Assembly (NCBI GenBank): GCA_041748075.1
Contig: JBGTDX010000040.1
Span: 1 to 35,979 of the forward strand
From: JBGSYJ01 sp041748075
GTDB lineage: Bacteria; Acidobacteriota; Thermoanaerobaculia; Gp7-AA8
DNA length: 35,979 nt
Direction of reading: 5' to 3'
This document shows positions 8,618 to 16,311 of this stretch, piece by piece. The notes below the pieces were generated by a model, which did no database searches, had not been told where the DNA came from, and saw only the letters and a list, made by a program, of their open reading frames with translations. How positions within the stretch are numbered: position 1 is the first letter of the stretch; each line of letters begins with the position of its first letter. Position numbers and translations under genes: made by a program.

Positions 8618-9031
8618 GTGATCGTCTACGGACTCTGGATTCTTCTGGGACTCTTCCTGCTTCGCGTTGCGGGCCAATTCCTGGTGCTCATCGCGCGCCC
8701 TTTCTGGCTTCCGCCCATGAAGGACTGGTACTCAGGTCTGATTCCTTACCGGATCCTTCTCCCGACCCAGCTCGCGATTCTGGTGCTGATGTTCTCGATC
8801 GCCCTCGGTGTGACCAGCGAAAGCGGTTGGTTCGGCCAACAGCGCCATGCTCTCGGAGTCGGAGTGCTCTGTTTCAGCCTTCTCTATGCGCTGTCGATGG
8901 TCATCCGTCTCGTCATCCGCATCCGCCACCACCCCGATCTTCGTTGGTACGAGGGGGGCATGATCCCTACCATCTTTCACTTCGTTCTTTCAGGATTTCT
9001 GTTTCTCCTTGCTCGTTGGCACCTCGCCTGA
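8618..9031 (+). CDS. Small four-helix membrane protein, unknown function
   Basis: 137 residues from GTG 8618; no clear ribosome binding site, so the start is uncertain. Four hydrophobic helices are visible, near residues 3-26, 46-65, 78-98 and 115-135, with a conserved-looking loop WYSGLIPYRILLPTQ after the first helix and HHPDLRWYEGG before the last. I do not recognise the family. It converges with the MNIO gene, whose stop lies only 2 bases away (9034), so the two genes probably share a termination zone. Codon use and hydrophobic pattern support a real gene. Confidence 0.65.
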   Translation: MIVYGLWILLGLFLLRVAGQFLVLIARPFWLPPMKDWYSGLIPYRILLPTQLAILVLMFSIALGVTSESGWFGQQRHALGVGVLCFSLLYALSMVIRLVIRIRHHPDLRWYEGGMIPTIFHFVLSGFLFLLARWHLA

Positions 9032-9033
9032 GC

Positions 9034-10203
9034 TCACCGAGCCGGCAGACTGGCTGCGGCGAAGACACGCCGTAGGGCGCCACGCATCCTTCTCAAGCAG
9101 GAGAGCCATGTCCGGGGATTCGGATGTCGTCCGAAGCGGGCTCGTTTTCGCGCGAAACCGGCCGCCGCCATCCGGATGCCTTCGAGGTCGATGGCCTCCG
9201 CACCCTCGCATGCTATGCCGCGTGAGGCCAGCTCTCGCGCTGGATCGGCTGTGAACCGATTCAGCGCTGATTGATTCGTAAAAATTTCGGCGAGCAACTC
9301 TTCGCAGCCGCGACCATCGAAGCTGGATACGATCGCCACGAGCCGTTCGGGGGAGACCGACCCCGAAGCTTCGTGCGTGAAGACTTCAGTGTTTTGCGAG
9401 GCGATCTCCCGGGCACGACGCACTTCGCCGATGAGTTGTTCGATTGGCGGGAACTCACCGTCCCGCTCGACGATGATGTCGAATCGATCCTCCCTTCGGG
9501 CGACCTCCGCGAGAAGCTCGAAGACGGCTTCCGGAACCTCACTGCGATGGTCATCGAGAATGCGCGATCCCCCTTCGCCATCGATCACCCGGCCGCCCGC
9601 GAGATGAATTGCGCGGATCCGCCCGGCCGGAATCGCGGCGATCAGCGCCCCGGCATCCTCGCCGAAGTTCGTCGCGTTCGTGTGAAGGTTGTGCAGATCG
9701 AGCAGGAAGCCTGCCTCGGTTGCCTCTGCAATCTGCGACATCCACTCCGTCTCACTCCAGACGCTGAACGGTGGATCGACGAGTGATGCGACGTTCTCCA
9801 GAACCGGAAGACTGCCGATTGTCTTTCGCGCAAGGGTGAGGTTTCGGCAGAGCCCATCGAGTGTCGATGCATTGCGTGGCGGAGCCGCCAGGTGACCGAT
9901 CTCCCACCCCCCACCGCGAACAAACGCGAGGTGTTCGGACCAGCCTGCGGGCTCGATCGCATCGATCAACCGGGCGAGCCGTTCGAGCCGCGGCTGCTCG
10001 ACCGGAGCGCTGGAAGCCAGCCCGAGGCTCGTCGCATGAATCCAGACCGGACGCTGGCGAGCGAGGAAACGGAGAGCCTGGATGGTTCGTCGAGGCGCAT
10101 CGAGATAGCGCTCGGCAATCAGCTCGAGCACATCGATTTCTCCGAGATTCGCGACGATTCCCGCGGCGAGCTCCTCGCGCCAGGCAAGTCCGGCACGCCT
10201 CAT
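9034..10203 (-). CDS. DUF692/MNIO family iron oxygenase with C-terminal extension
   Basis: 389 residues from ATG 10203. The start forms an ATGA overlap with the stop of the Cys/Gly-tail gene and has GGAGG 6 bases upstream, inside that gene. A further ATG (10209) is too close to that site. Residues 1-265 are a DUF692 TIM barrel (MbnB/BufB type). Candidate metal ligands sit where the family has them: H56 (WIHATSLG), E90/H91 (SEHLAF), E136 (LENVAS), D169 and H171 (LLDLHNLHTN), H200 (IHLAGG), D218/H219 (LDDHR) and E246 (VERDG). MNIO enzymes use two or three irons and O2 to modify cysteines of ribosomal peptides. Residues 270-389 form an extra domain with DPARELASRGI (320-330) and a basic tail; I do not recognise it. 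Its likely substrate is the adjacent tail protein. Confidence 0.87.
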   Translation of the reverse strand: MRRAGLAWREELAAGIVANLGEIDVLELIAERYLDAPRRTIQALRFLARQRPVWIHATSLGLASSAPVEQPRLERLARLIDAIEPAGWSEHLAFVRGGGWEIGHLAAPPRNASTLDGLCRNLTLARKTIGSLPVLENVASLVDPPFSVWSETEWMSQIAEATEAGFLLDLHNLHTNATNFGEDAGALIAAIPAGRIRAIHLAGGRVIDGEGGSRILDDHRSEVPEAVFELLAEVARREDRFDIIVERDGEFPPIEQLIGEVRRAREIASQNTEVFTHEASGSVSPERLVAIVSSFDGRGCEELLAEIFTNQSALNRFTADPARELASRGIACEGAEAIDLEGIRMAAAGFARKRARFGRHPNPRTWLSCLRRMRGALRRVFAAASLPAR

Positions 10204-10215
10204 CCGCATCCTCCG
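10200..10215 (-). promoter_or_regulatory. Shine-Dalgarno and start overlap for the MNIO gene inside the Cys/Gly tail codons
   Basis: Read on the minus strand, GGAGG at about 10214-10210 is formed by the Gly-Gly codons before the last Cys. It is followed by six bases and the ATGA that holds both the MNIO start (10203-10201) and the tail-gene stop (10202-10200). This favours translational coupling and near-stoichiometric enzyme and substrate. Confidence 0.7.
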
Positions 10216-11132
10216 CACCCGCCCCCTCCGCAACCCCCGCCGCAGCTCGAGCCGCAACTCGAGCCGCACGAGCTTCCGCCCGATCCTTCACTGGCCTTCG
10301 GAAAGAGCTTCCTCGCCCAGGGAAAGTGGATCGCGGAGACTGCGCTCATTCCATAGACCGCGGCGAGGAGCGCCAGCTCGTTGGTGCTTCCGCCCGGCTG
10401 GATCGAGGATGCGCGCCCTCTCAGCGACTCGAAAAGCGTGCGGAGGTCCCGAAGCAGCTCACGACCCGCAGGCGTCTGCTTCGGGAAGATCACGACCGCA
10501 AGAGCAATGACCGCGATGAGCGTCATGATCAGGAGAAAGATGAGATTGAACCGGCCGCGGGAGAGCGCGATGATCGTCTTGACGAGTGAAACGCCGCCGA
10601 GAAAAAAGAGTCCCGCCAGAAAAAGTAGGCGTCGCTTCGACTGCTGATCGCTGTCCGGCATCAAGCCGGCCTTTGTGAGATTCTTTTCGTACTCGCTGCA
10701 TGCAGCTTCCAGAGCCTTGTCGCTGAAGATCGACTGCGCGGTGTTCCGAACCGAGAAGTGACGGACGAGCTCCTTTTCGATGGGGCGCCGGACGTGTGCG
10801 GGCGTAATGTTCCCGGAGGTGATGAGCTCTTCCTTGTGGTGCTGGAGGATTTCGCGGTCGACGAGTGAGAGCGCTGCAACCCGGAGTGCTTCATTCTTTC
10901 CGCCGCGGAGATAGGCGACCATGTAGGGATCGGACGCGATCGAGCTCATGTCGGACTCCCGTCCCGTCCGCAGTCTCACGAGACGCCCCTTGATCTCGCC
11001 GCTCATCGTCGTCGGTGCGGCCCGCATCTCATCGCTCAGCCGGCGCAGCCGGCCGATCAGAGTCACAGTCACCAGGACGAGGAGGAAGTACAAGAGAAGA
11101 AATTGAGGGCCGGGCAGATCGAAAGGATTCAT
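10200..11132 (-). CDS. TIGR04222-type membrane protein with six-Cys Gly-rich C-tail; candidate MNIO substrate
   Basis: 310 residues. The start MNPFDLPGPQF, the segment DPYMVAYLRGG (68-78) and the paired helices near 169-190 and 196-216 match what I recall of TIGR04222 membrane proteins. A first helix spans 10-27 and is followed by RLRRLSDEMR, suggesting residues 28-166 are cytoplasmic. A weaker hydrophobic stretch lies at 252-270. The end is a low-complexity tail with Cys at 289, 293, 297, 301, 306 and 309, three SSCG units followed by CGGGCGGGGCGGCG. C145 is the only other Cys. The ATG is 8 bases after the stop of the NTase-like gene, and its own stop overlaps the MNIO start. A metal-binding or oxidatively modified tail is inferred from that coupling; no function has been shown here. 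Confidence 0.85.
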   Translation of the reverse strand: MNPFDLPGPQFLLLYFLLVLVTVTLIGRLRRLSDEMRAAPTTMSGEIKGRLVRLRTGRESDMSSIASDPYMVAYLRGGKNEALRVAALSLVDREILQHHKEELITSGNITPAHVRRPIEKELVRHFSVRNTAQSIFSDKALEAACSEYEKNLTKAGLMPDSDQQSKRRLLFLAGLFFLGGVSLVKTIIALSRGRFNLIFLLIMTLIAVIALAVVIFPKQTPAGRELLRDLRTLFESLRGRASSIQPGGSTNELALLAAVYGMSAVSAIHFPWARKLFPKASEGSGGSSCGSSCGSSCGGGCGGGGCGGCG

Positions 11133-11140
11133 CGCAGGCC

Positions 11141-11881
11141 TCAGCCCAGACTGCGGCTCCGGTCGTAGAGTGATTCGGCGAGCTGCAGCATCGCGAACAA
11201 TCGCGCGGGGGCCTCGCCAGGGGGAAGCATTCCCTTCTCGCGGGCAGCCGAGATTGAATCGATCAGGGCGGCGGTCTCGTCCGAAGCTCCGTCGGCGAGT
11301 CGCTGCAGGGCCGCCCGCGGCGCGAGCCGTTCTCCCGTTTCCAGCTCGACGATGGCGGCGGCGGCAGCACGCAGCGGACCCGCCATCTCTGCGATGACCC
11401 TGGCCGCCTGTTCCTGCCGGAGGCTCTGCGTCACGTAACGCTCGCGCAGACGGATCGAGAGGTTGAGCAGCACCTGCCGGACGCGCCGCACGAGCTGTTC
11501 GCGGTCGATCGTCACCGCCGCGAACACGTCTTCACCATGGAGCACGACGTGCCGGTTCGTGATGTCTGAAAACTTGAGCGCAAACTCTGCGGCGGACGCA
11601 TCGATCTCATCGCGCAGGACGAACATCGGGCTCAGACGGATCAGCCCTTCGGCGAGCCGCACCGGCTCGGCCATCCCGTCGAGCGCCTCGCGCCGTAATC
11701 TCGCCAGAACGACGATGACGTTCACATCGGACGTCATCCTCAGCCGTCCCTCGGCCGCGCTACCAAAGAGCGTCACAGAGACGAGATCGTCCGAAAAAAC
11801 CGAGACCGCTGAATCGACGAACGACCGAAGTGCTGTCGCGGTCGCGGACGGAAGTGCGGCAAGAGGATCAGTCGCGCTCAT
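11141..11881 (-). CDS. Nucleotidyltransferase-fold protein, one catalytic Asp replaced
   Basis: 246 residues. Residues 30-65 carry a Pol-beta-type nucleotidyltransferase motif: VTLFGSAAEGRLRMTSDVNV, with the GS pair at 40-41 and D52. The second acidic residue of the usual DxD pair is Asn54. Residues 125-240 are helical and alanine-rich, like the helical partner domains of MNT/HEPN-type proteins. The lost carboxylate makes nucleotide transfer doubtful. It sits 8 bases upstream of the Cys/Gly-tail gene and 79 bases downstream of DoxX, all on the minus strand, so it probably belongs to the MNIO unit. Its role there is unknown. Confidence 0.75.
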   Translation of the reverse strand: MSATDPLAALPSATATALRSFVDSAVSVFSDDLVSVTLFGSAAEGRLRMTSDVNVIVVLARLRREALDGMAEPVRLAEGLIRLSPMFVLRDEIDASAAEFALKFSDITNRHVVLHGEDVFAAVTIDREQLVRRVRQVLLNLSIRLRERYVTQSLRQEQAARVIAEMAGPLRAAAAAIVELETGERLAPRAALQRLADGASDETAALIDSISAAREKGMLPPGEAPARLFAMLQLAESLYDRSRSLG

Positions 11882-11913
11882 CGGATGAGCAGATCATACC
11901 GAAATCTGGTTTT

Positions 11914-11953
11914 CGTCGCCGTCGCCGTCGCCGTTTCCGTCGCCCTCGCCGTC
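11914..11953. repeat. Imperfect hexamer repeat (CGTCGC units)
   Basis: About six CGTCGC-like hexamers, three nearly perfect, lie between the DoxX stop and the NTase-like start. They may be a short microsatellite derived from slippage in the former 3' end of the DoxX gene, whose visible end is KKRRRR. No hairpin or coding role is evident. Confidence 0.5.
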
Positions 11954-11960
11954 AGCTACG

Positions 11961-12434
11961 TCACCGCCGCCGCCTTTTTTTGCGGGAAGTGATCAGATGA
12001 TCGAACGAGAATCTGCCCGCGCCGGTGAATACGAGCGCGAGGTACGCGGTCAGGAACAGGAGTGCCGGCTCCTTGCTGGCCCACGACTGCGATTCACCTG
12101 ACATGAACAGCCTTGCGCTCCTTCCCATGGTCCATGGGTCCCCTCCGTGGGCGACGAAGGCCGCCACCCCCATCACGATCACGACCGGAATCGCCACGAA
12201 CCGCGTTCCGAGGCCGATGAGCACGAGAAATGCGCAGAGAAATTCCGCGAACGTGGCAAGAACGAGGCTCGCGGGACTGCCGATCCCGATCGGATCGCCG
12301 AACGCGTCGAACCTGCCTTCCAGAACCATTCGCAGCTTGCCCCAGCCGTGCGTCATCAGGTAGCCCCCGAACCCGAACCGCAGAATCAGCAGTCCGATGG
12401 ATGTGACAGCGCTCTTCTCATCGGTGTTCGTCAT
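11961..12434 (-). CDS. DoxX family membrane protein
   Basis: 157 residues from ATG 12434 (MTNTDEK), which has TAGGAG about 10 bases upstream; an in-frame ATG at 12443 is too close to that site. Four helices are visible, with the family signatures LLILRFGFGGYLMTHGWGKL, FAEFLCAFLVLIGLGTRF and a final helix before FSFDHL. A loop with GGDPWTMGRSARLF precedes the last helix. DoxX proteins are small inner-membrane proteins of debated redox or thiol-stress roles, and DoxX members accompany MNIO genes in bufferin-type operons. It is the first gene of the minus-strand set that ends with the MNIO. A palindrome in its upstream region suggests regulation. Confidence 0.88.
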   Translation of the reverse strand: MTNTDEKSAVTSIGLLILRFGFGGYLMTHGWGKLRMVLEGRFDAFGDPIGIGSPASLVLATFAEFLCAFLVLIGLGTRFVAIPVVIVMGVAAFVAHGGDPWTMGRSARLFMSGESQSWASKEPALLFLTAYLALVFTGAGRFSFDHLITSRKKRRRR

Positions 12435-12491
12435 GAAGGTCATTCTCCTATCGATGGAGCGCCATCCTGACGCTGGAAACACGGAAGGGCG

Positions 12492-12507
12492 GTCACATTT
12501 ATGTGAC
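12492..12507. promoter_or_regulatory. Palindromic operator candidate GTCACAT-TT-ATGTGAC
   Basis: Perfect 7-base arms around a TT centre lie between the divergent DoxX (start 12434) and DUF5694 (start 12640) genes. A TACAAT that could be a -10 element for the plus-strand gene lies at 12524-12529. The position and symmetry suggest a homodimeric regulator such as a MarR- or PadR-type protein; the regulator itself is not in the window. Confidence 0.45.
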
Positions 12508-12639
12508 GATTGGCAGCAACCACTACAATGTTCGGATCATGTCGTTTCCAGAATTCCACGCTCCGCCTGAAGAATCCCGTGCATGGCAGCCTGTACGCCA
12601 TGAGAGGCACCGACTGCCGAACACTCTCGAGGTCTCCTA

Positions 12640-13521
12640 ATGATGTCCAGAACACTCCTTTTTCTGCTTACCGCCCTCGCTGCAGCCTGCGCGTCGTCGC
12701 CAGCACCTCCCACGCTGAATCAGCCCGACTTCCTCCGTTCAGCGGAGCCGAAGGCGAGCGTCTTAATGCTCGGCGTCTTCCACTTCTCGGATCCCGGACT
12801 CGACGGCTACAAGCCGGAACATCGCTTCGATGTGATGTCTCCGGAACGGCAGAGAGAAATCGAAGACGTCGTCGACCGACTCTCGCGCTTTCAACCGACG
12901 AAGATCGCCGTCGAGTTCCCTCCCGCGCGACAGGCGAAGATGGACGAGCTCTATCAACAATATGTAAACGGAGAACATGAGCTCGGCGTCAACGAGGTCT
13001 ATCAGCTCGGCTTCCGCCTTGCGAGGAAGCTGGGCCATCCACGGGTGTATCTCGTCGATGCAAGGGCTCGCCACTTTTTCACAGCGGAAGAATACGAAGA
13101 GCGCCAGGCGGAGCTCGAGGCGAGCGGCGCGTTGTCCGACACGGCAGACGGGTGGGACGAACGTTTCAAAAGGCTTTACGCTCACGACGATCAACTGAAG
13201 ACCCGGCAGAGCCTGCGCGAACATCTGCTGTACATGAACTCACCGGATCGAATTCGCCAGGGGCACGGTCACTACGTCGTCGGCTCATTCAAGGCCGGAA
13301 GCGGCTTTGCCGAGGAGAACGATGGTTACTTCGGACCGGACTCGGCAACCGGCTGGTACAATCGGAACCTGCGCACCTTCCGCAATCTGCAGCGGCTGAC
13401 CGAATCACCGGACGAGCGTATTCTGCTGATCATCGGCGCGGGTCACCTTCCCATTCTTCGATTTCTTGCACATGCGTCTCCTGAGTACGAGCTGGTGGAG
13501 CCCGCAGAGTTCCTCCGATGA
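12640..13521 (+). CDS. DUF5694 lipoprotein (TraB-like fold)
   Basis: 293 residues. The ATG pair at 12640/12643 follows GAGG by about 7 bases. The N-terminus MMSRTLLFLLTALAAAC is a lipoprotein signal with lipid Cys17. The mature part carries VLMLGVFHFSDPG (a HF motif), KIAVEFPP and IIGAGHLPIL near the end. These resemble the GxxH and E motifs of TraB/PrgY/ChaN-like metalloproteins and match DUF5694. An envelope-anchored hydrolase is plausible but unproven. It is divergent from DoxX across a palindrome-containing region and followed by phosphoglucomutase after 54 bases, so a two-gene unit is possible. Confidence 0.82.
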   Translation: MMSRTLLFLLTALAAACASSPAPPTLNQPDFLRSAEPKASVLMLGVFHFSDPGLDGYKPEHRFDVMSPERQREIEDVVDRLSRFQPTKIAVEFPPARQAKMDELYQQYVNGEHELGVNEVYQLGFRLARKLGHPRVYLVDARARHFFTAEEYEERQAELEASGALSDTADGWDERFKRLYAHDDQLKTRQSLREHLLYMNSPDRIRQGHGHYVVGSFKAGSGFAEENDGYFGPDSATGWYNRNLRTFRNLQRLTESPDERILLIIGAGHLPILRFLAHASPEYELVEPAEFLR

Positions 13522-13575
13522 GCAGAGCTTCGGCTCTTTCCCGGCAGTGACTGGTTGCAAAGGGCTGGATACACG

Positions 13576-15237
13576 ATGAAAATCAATCCTCTGGCGGGCC
13601 ACCCGCTTCCTGAAGCGCAGCTGCTCGACGTTTCGAAGCTCATCACGGCGTATTACGCGGAGATCCCCGACCCATCGGAGCCGGCGCAACGCGTCGCTTT
13701 CGGCACTTCGGGGCACCGCGGCTCGTCGTTCTGGAAGACCTTCAACGAATGGCACGTCGTCGCGATGAGCGAGGCGATCTGCCGTTACCGGCGCGCCCAG
13801 GGCTTCGACGGCCCGCTCTTTCTCGGAATCGACACACACGCTCTGTCGCTGCCTGCGTGCGCCACCGCCCTCGAGGTGCTTGCGGCAAACGGGGTCGAGG
13901 TCATGCTTGCCGAGAACGACGAGTACACCCCGACGCCGGCGCTGTCGCACGCAATCCTCTGTCACAACCGCGGACGGACCACGGGGCTTGCGGACGGCAT
14001 CGTCATCACCCCATCCCACAATCCGCCGGATAACGGCGGGTTCAAGTACAACCCTCCCGATGGAGGACCGGCCGATTCGAGCATCACGAAATGGATCGAA
14101 GCCAGCGCGAACGAGTTGCTGGAGGGCGGTCTCGAAGGTGCAAAGCGGATCCCGTACGGGAAAGCGCTGCGAGCCCCCACGACGCACCGTCACGACTTTC
14201 TCAACACCTACGTGCGCGATCTTGCGAACGTCGTCGACATGGAGGCGATTCGCAACGGTGGCATCCGCCTGGGAGTCGATCCGCTCGGGGGAGCCGGCGT
14301 TCACTACTGGTCCCGCATCGCGGAGCATTACGCTCTCGACCTGACTGTGGTGAGCGACGTGGTGGATCAGACGTTCAGATTCATGTCGGCTGACTGGGAC
14401 GGCCGCATCCGGATGGATCCTTCGTCGCCGTACGCGATGGAGCGATTGATCAGCCTGAAGGACAAATTCGACATCGCCTTCGCGTGTGACACCGATCACG
14501 ATCGTCACGGCATCGTCACGCGGAGCACGGGGCTGCTTCCTCCCAATCACTACCTCACCGTCGCGATCCATCATCTCTTTCAGCACCGGCCTGAGTGGAG
14601 CGGGGAATGCGGCGTGGGAAAGACGGTGGTGAGCAGCACGATGATCGACCTGGTGACCGAGAAGTTGGGCCGGCGGCTGCACGAGGTACCGGTCGGTTTC
14701 AAATGGTTCGTCCCTGGTCTCGTTGACGGTTCAATCGGCTTCTGCGGTGAAGAGAGCGCAGGCGCGTCGTTCCTCCGCCGCGACGGGACCGTCTGGACGA
14801 CGGACAAGGACGGCATCATCCCGGCGTTGCTCGCGGCCGAGATCACGGTCGTGGCGGGCCGGGATCCCGGAGAGATCTATCGCGAGCTCACGCGCGAATT
14901 CGGCGAACCGGTCTACGATCGGGTCGAAGCGCCTGCGACCCCTGAGCAGAAAAAGCGACTCTCGGCGCTATCGCCTCAGCAGGTGAAAAGCACCGAGCTC
15001 GCGGGAGAAAAAATACGGAGTGTCATCAATGAAGCGCCGGGAAATCACGCTCCAATCGGCGGCGTGAAAGTCATCGCGGAGACCGGATGGTTCGCAGCCC
15101 GGCCATCGGGGACAGAGGACATCTACAAGATCTACGTCGAGAGCTTCAGGGGGAAAGAAGCCCTGGCCCGGATCGTGGAAGAGGCGCAGACCATCGTCGA
15201 TGCGGCCCTCGCGACGCCAACGACGAACGGCGGGTGA
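13576..15237 (+). CDS. pgm: Phosphoglucomutase (alpha-D-glucose phosphate-specific)
   Basis: 553 residues from ATG 13576, with AAGGG about 11 bases upstream. Interconverts glucose 1-phosphate and glucose 6-phosphate in the cytosol, linking glycogen or trehalose metabolism and envelope polysaccharide synthesis to glycolysis. All landmarks of the alpha-phosphohexomutase family are present: TSGHRG at 44-49, phosphoserine loop TPSHNPP (Ser147), metal loop DTDHDRHG (Asp305, 307, 309), sugar loop GEESAG (391-396) and a C-terminal phosphate-binding RPSGTEDIYKIY. Length and start (NPLAGHPLP) are those of the bacterial Pgm type. Glucose 1-phosphate feeds UDP-glucose, which the glucan synthase-like gene at the right end would use; that link is inference. 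Confidence 0.95.
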   Translation: MKINPLAGHPLPEAQLLDVSKLITAYYAEIPDPSEPAQRVAFGTSGHRGSSFWKTFNEWHVVAMSEAICRYRRAQGFDGPLFLGIDTHALSLPACATALEVLAANGVEVMLAENDEYTPTPALSHAILCHNRGRTTGLADGIVITPSHNPPDNGGFKYNPPDGGPADSSITKWIEASANELLEGGLEGAKRIPYGKALRAPTTHRHDFLNTYVRDLANVVDMEAIRNGGIRLGVDPLGGAGVHYWSRIAEHYALDLTVVSDVVDQTFRFMSADWDGRIRMDPSSPYAMERLISLKDKFDIAFACDTDHDRHGIVTRSTGLLPPNHYLTVAIHHLFQHRPEWSGECGVGKTVVSSTMIDLVTEKLGRRLHEVPVGFKWFVPGLVDGSIGFCGEESAGASFLRRDGTVWTTDKDGIIPALLAAEITVVAGRDPGEIYRELTREFGEPVYDRVEAPATPEQKKRLSALSPQQVKSTELAGEKIRSVINEAPGNHAPIGGVKVIAETGWFAARPSGTEDIYKIYVESFRGKEALARIVEEAQTIVDAALATPTTNGG

Positions 15238-15378
15238 TGACTATGGCAGGTCTCGCAGGGATCTACTGTCTGATCGGTACTCGAGGCCCACGCGGTGAGG
15301 AAACGTCGTCCGCGAAAGCAGCCGGCGCCGTCCTGGCGTTGTCGTTTTACCTCGCGCACTCCGCGAGCTCCCGGCAAA

Positions 15379-16311
15379 TTACTTCCTGCAGTGATCCGCC
15401 TTCCATCTCTCCAGCCACTCGATCGTTGCCTGATACGCACGCGCTTCCTCGAGACCGAGCTCGCGAGGGATGTTCATGTTGTCGCTCCAGGTTCGGGGTT
15501 CCGCCTTCATCGCGACGCAGCGGGTGGAGTGCAGGGACATATGGTGACTGAGCTCATCGAAATAGATCCATCGGAAACAGTTGCCTGGGTCGCCCGCGCC
15601 GGAATCTGAGGCCCGAGTCTGGTCGAGGACCGCCTGAACTGCGTCGGCATATGTGTTGCCCTTCGCCATCTGATTGATCAGCAGTTCGTACTCTTCGGCC
15701 TCCCAGTTCATGTCAGCGGGGAACGCCGGCGGCCTCTCCTGGTAGCGCGGGTTCCCGTAGAGGTCCCGAAGCTTCTCGTTCGAGTCAACACGTTCGGCGA
15801 GATACTCGTCGAGCCCTTTGCATTCGCATTCGGCCTGACGGGCGGGCGCATCGGCTTTGAATCTGAATGTGATCGCACGCTTGCCGCCGGCCGGAAACCC
15901 GCCCGCCAGCCCCGAGATTTCGAGATCGACTTCCATCAGTTCCGGCGAACTGACACTCATCGCGTAGGTGATCTTCATCGTCACGTTACGTTCCGAATGC
16001 ACCTCCGGCTCTGTAGCGTATCGCGTTCCTTCGCGGCGGTGCAAAACGAGCGAGCGGTTTCCGTCCGCTACACTGATTTGCTCGCCGTGCCGCTCGCCGA
16101 AGACCTCTACCGTCTTTTTGCCTTTGCCGCCTACGAAGAACCCGGCGCTGGTCCGGATGCCTGGTGCGTGGGTCAGCTCCCAGAGACCAGGGCGAACGAA
16201 CGGGGGACAACTCCCTGTCTCGGCCTGCAGGGGCGGAGCAGTCAGCACTGCACCGACGAGCATGATCCAGAAAAGTTGAGCGGTACGAGTAGTTGGCAGA
16301 AGTTCGTTCAT
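15379..16311 (-). CDS. Secreted protein of unknown family
   Basis: 310 residues from ATG 16311, with AAGGGG 7 bases upstream; the frame is open for 30 more codons but those lack a ribosome site and would bury the signal peptide. Residues 1-30 are a signal peptide ending PPLQA|ETG. The mature protein begins SCPPFVRPGLWELTH, recalling the opening of DUF3617 proteins, but the rest does not follow that family as I know it. A beta-rich middle and a helical end with CECKGLDEYLAERV, CFRWIYFDELSHHMSLH and WLERWKADHC give several cysteines that could pair in the periplasm. I do not recognise a function. It is convergent with pgm. Confidence 0.72.
   Translation of the reverse strand: MNELLPTTRTAQLFWIMLVGAVLTAPPLQAETGSCPPFVRPGLWELTHAPGIRTSAGFFVGGKGKKTVEVFGERHGEQISVADGNRSLVLHRREGTRYATEPEVHSERNVTMKITYAMSVSSPELMEVDLEISGLAGGFPAGGKRAITFRFKADAPARQAECECKGLDEYLAERVDSNEKLRDLYGNPRYQERPPAFPADMNWEAEEYELLINQMAKGNTYADAVQAVLDQTRASDSGAGDPGNCFRWIYFDELSHHMSLHSTRCVAMKAEPRTWSDNMNIPRELGLEEARAYQATIEWLERWKADHCRK

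Noticed and set aside
10200..10320. Gly/Cys-rich stretch as a simple-sequence artefact
   Set aside because: Cys spacing is regular, the frame belongs to a recognisable membrane protein, and the stop overlaps the MNIO start, so I kept it as a real tail.
11914..11953. Possible CRISPR-like or regulatory tandem array
   Set aside because: Units are 6 bases without spacers; this is a microsatellite.
13405..14682. 425-codon minus-strand frame over pgm
   Set aside because: The plus strand has every phosphoglucomutase motif; the antisense frame has none and no ribosome site.
15237..15551. Possible small gene after pgm starting MAGLAGIYC
   Set aside because: The frame runs into the antisense of the secreted-protein gene, and its later part has shadow-like composition.
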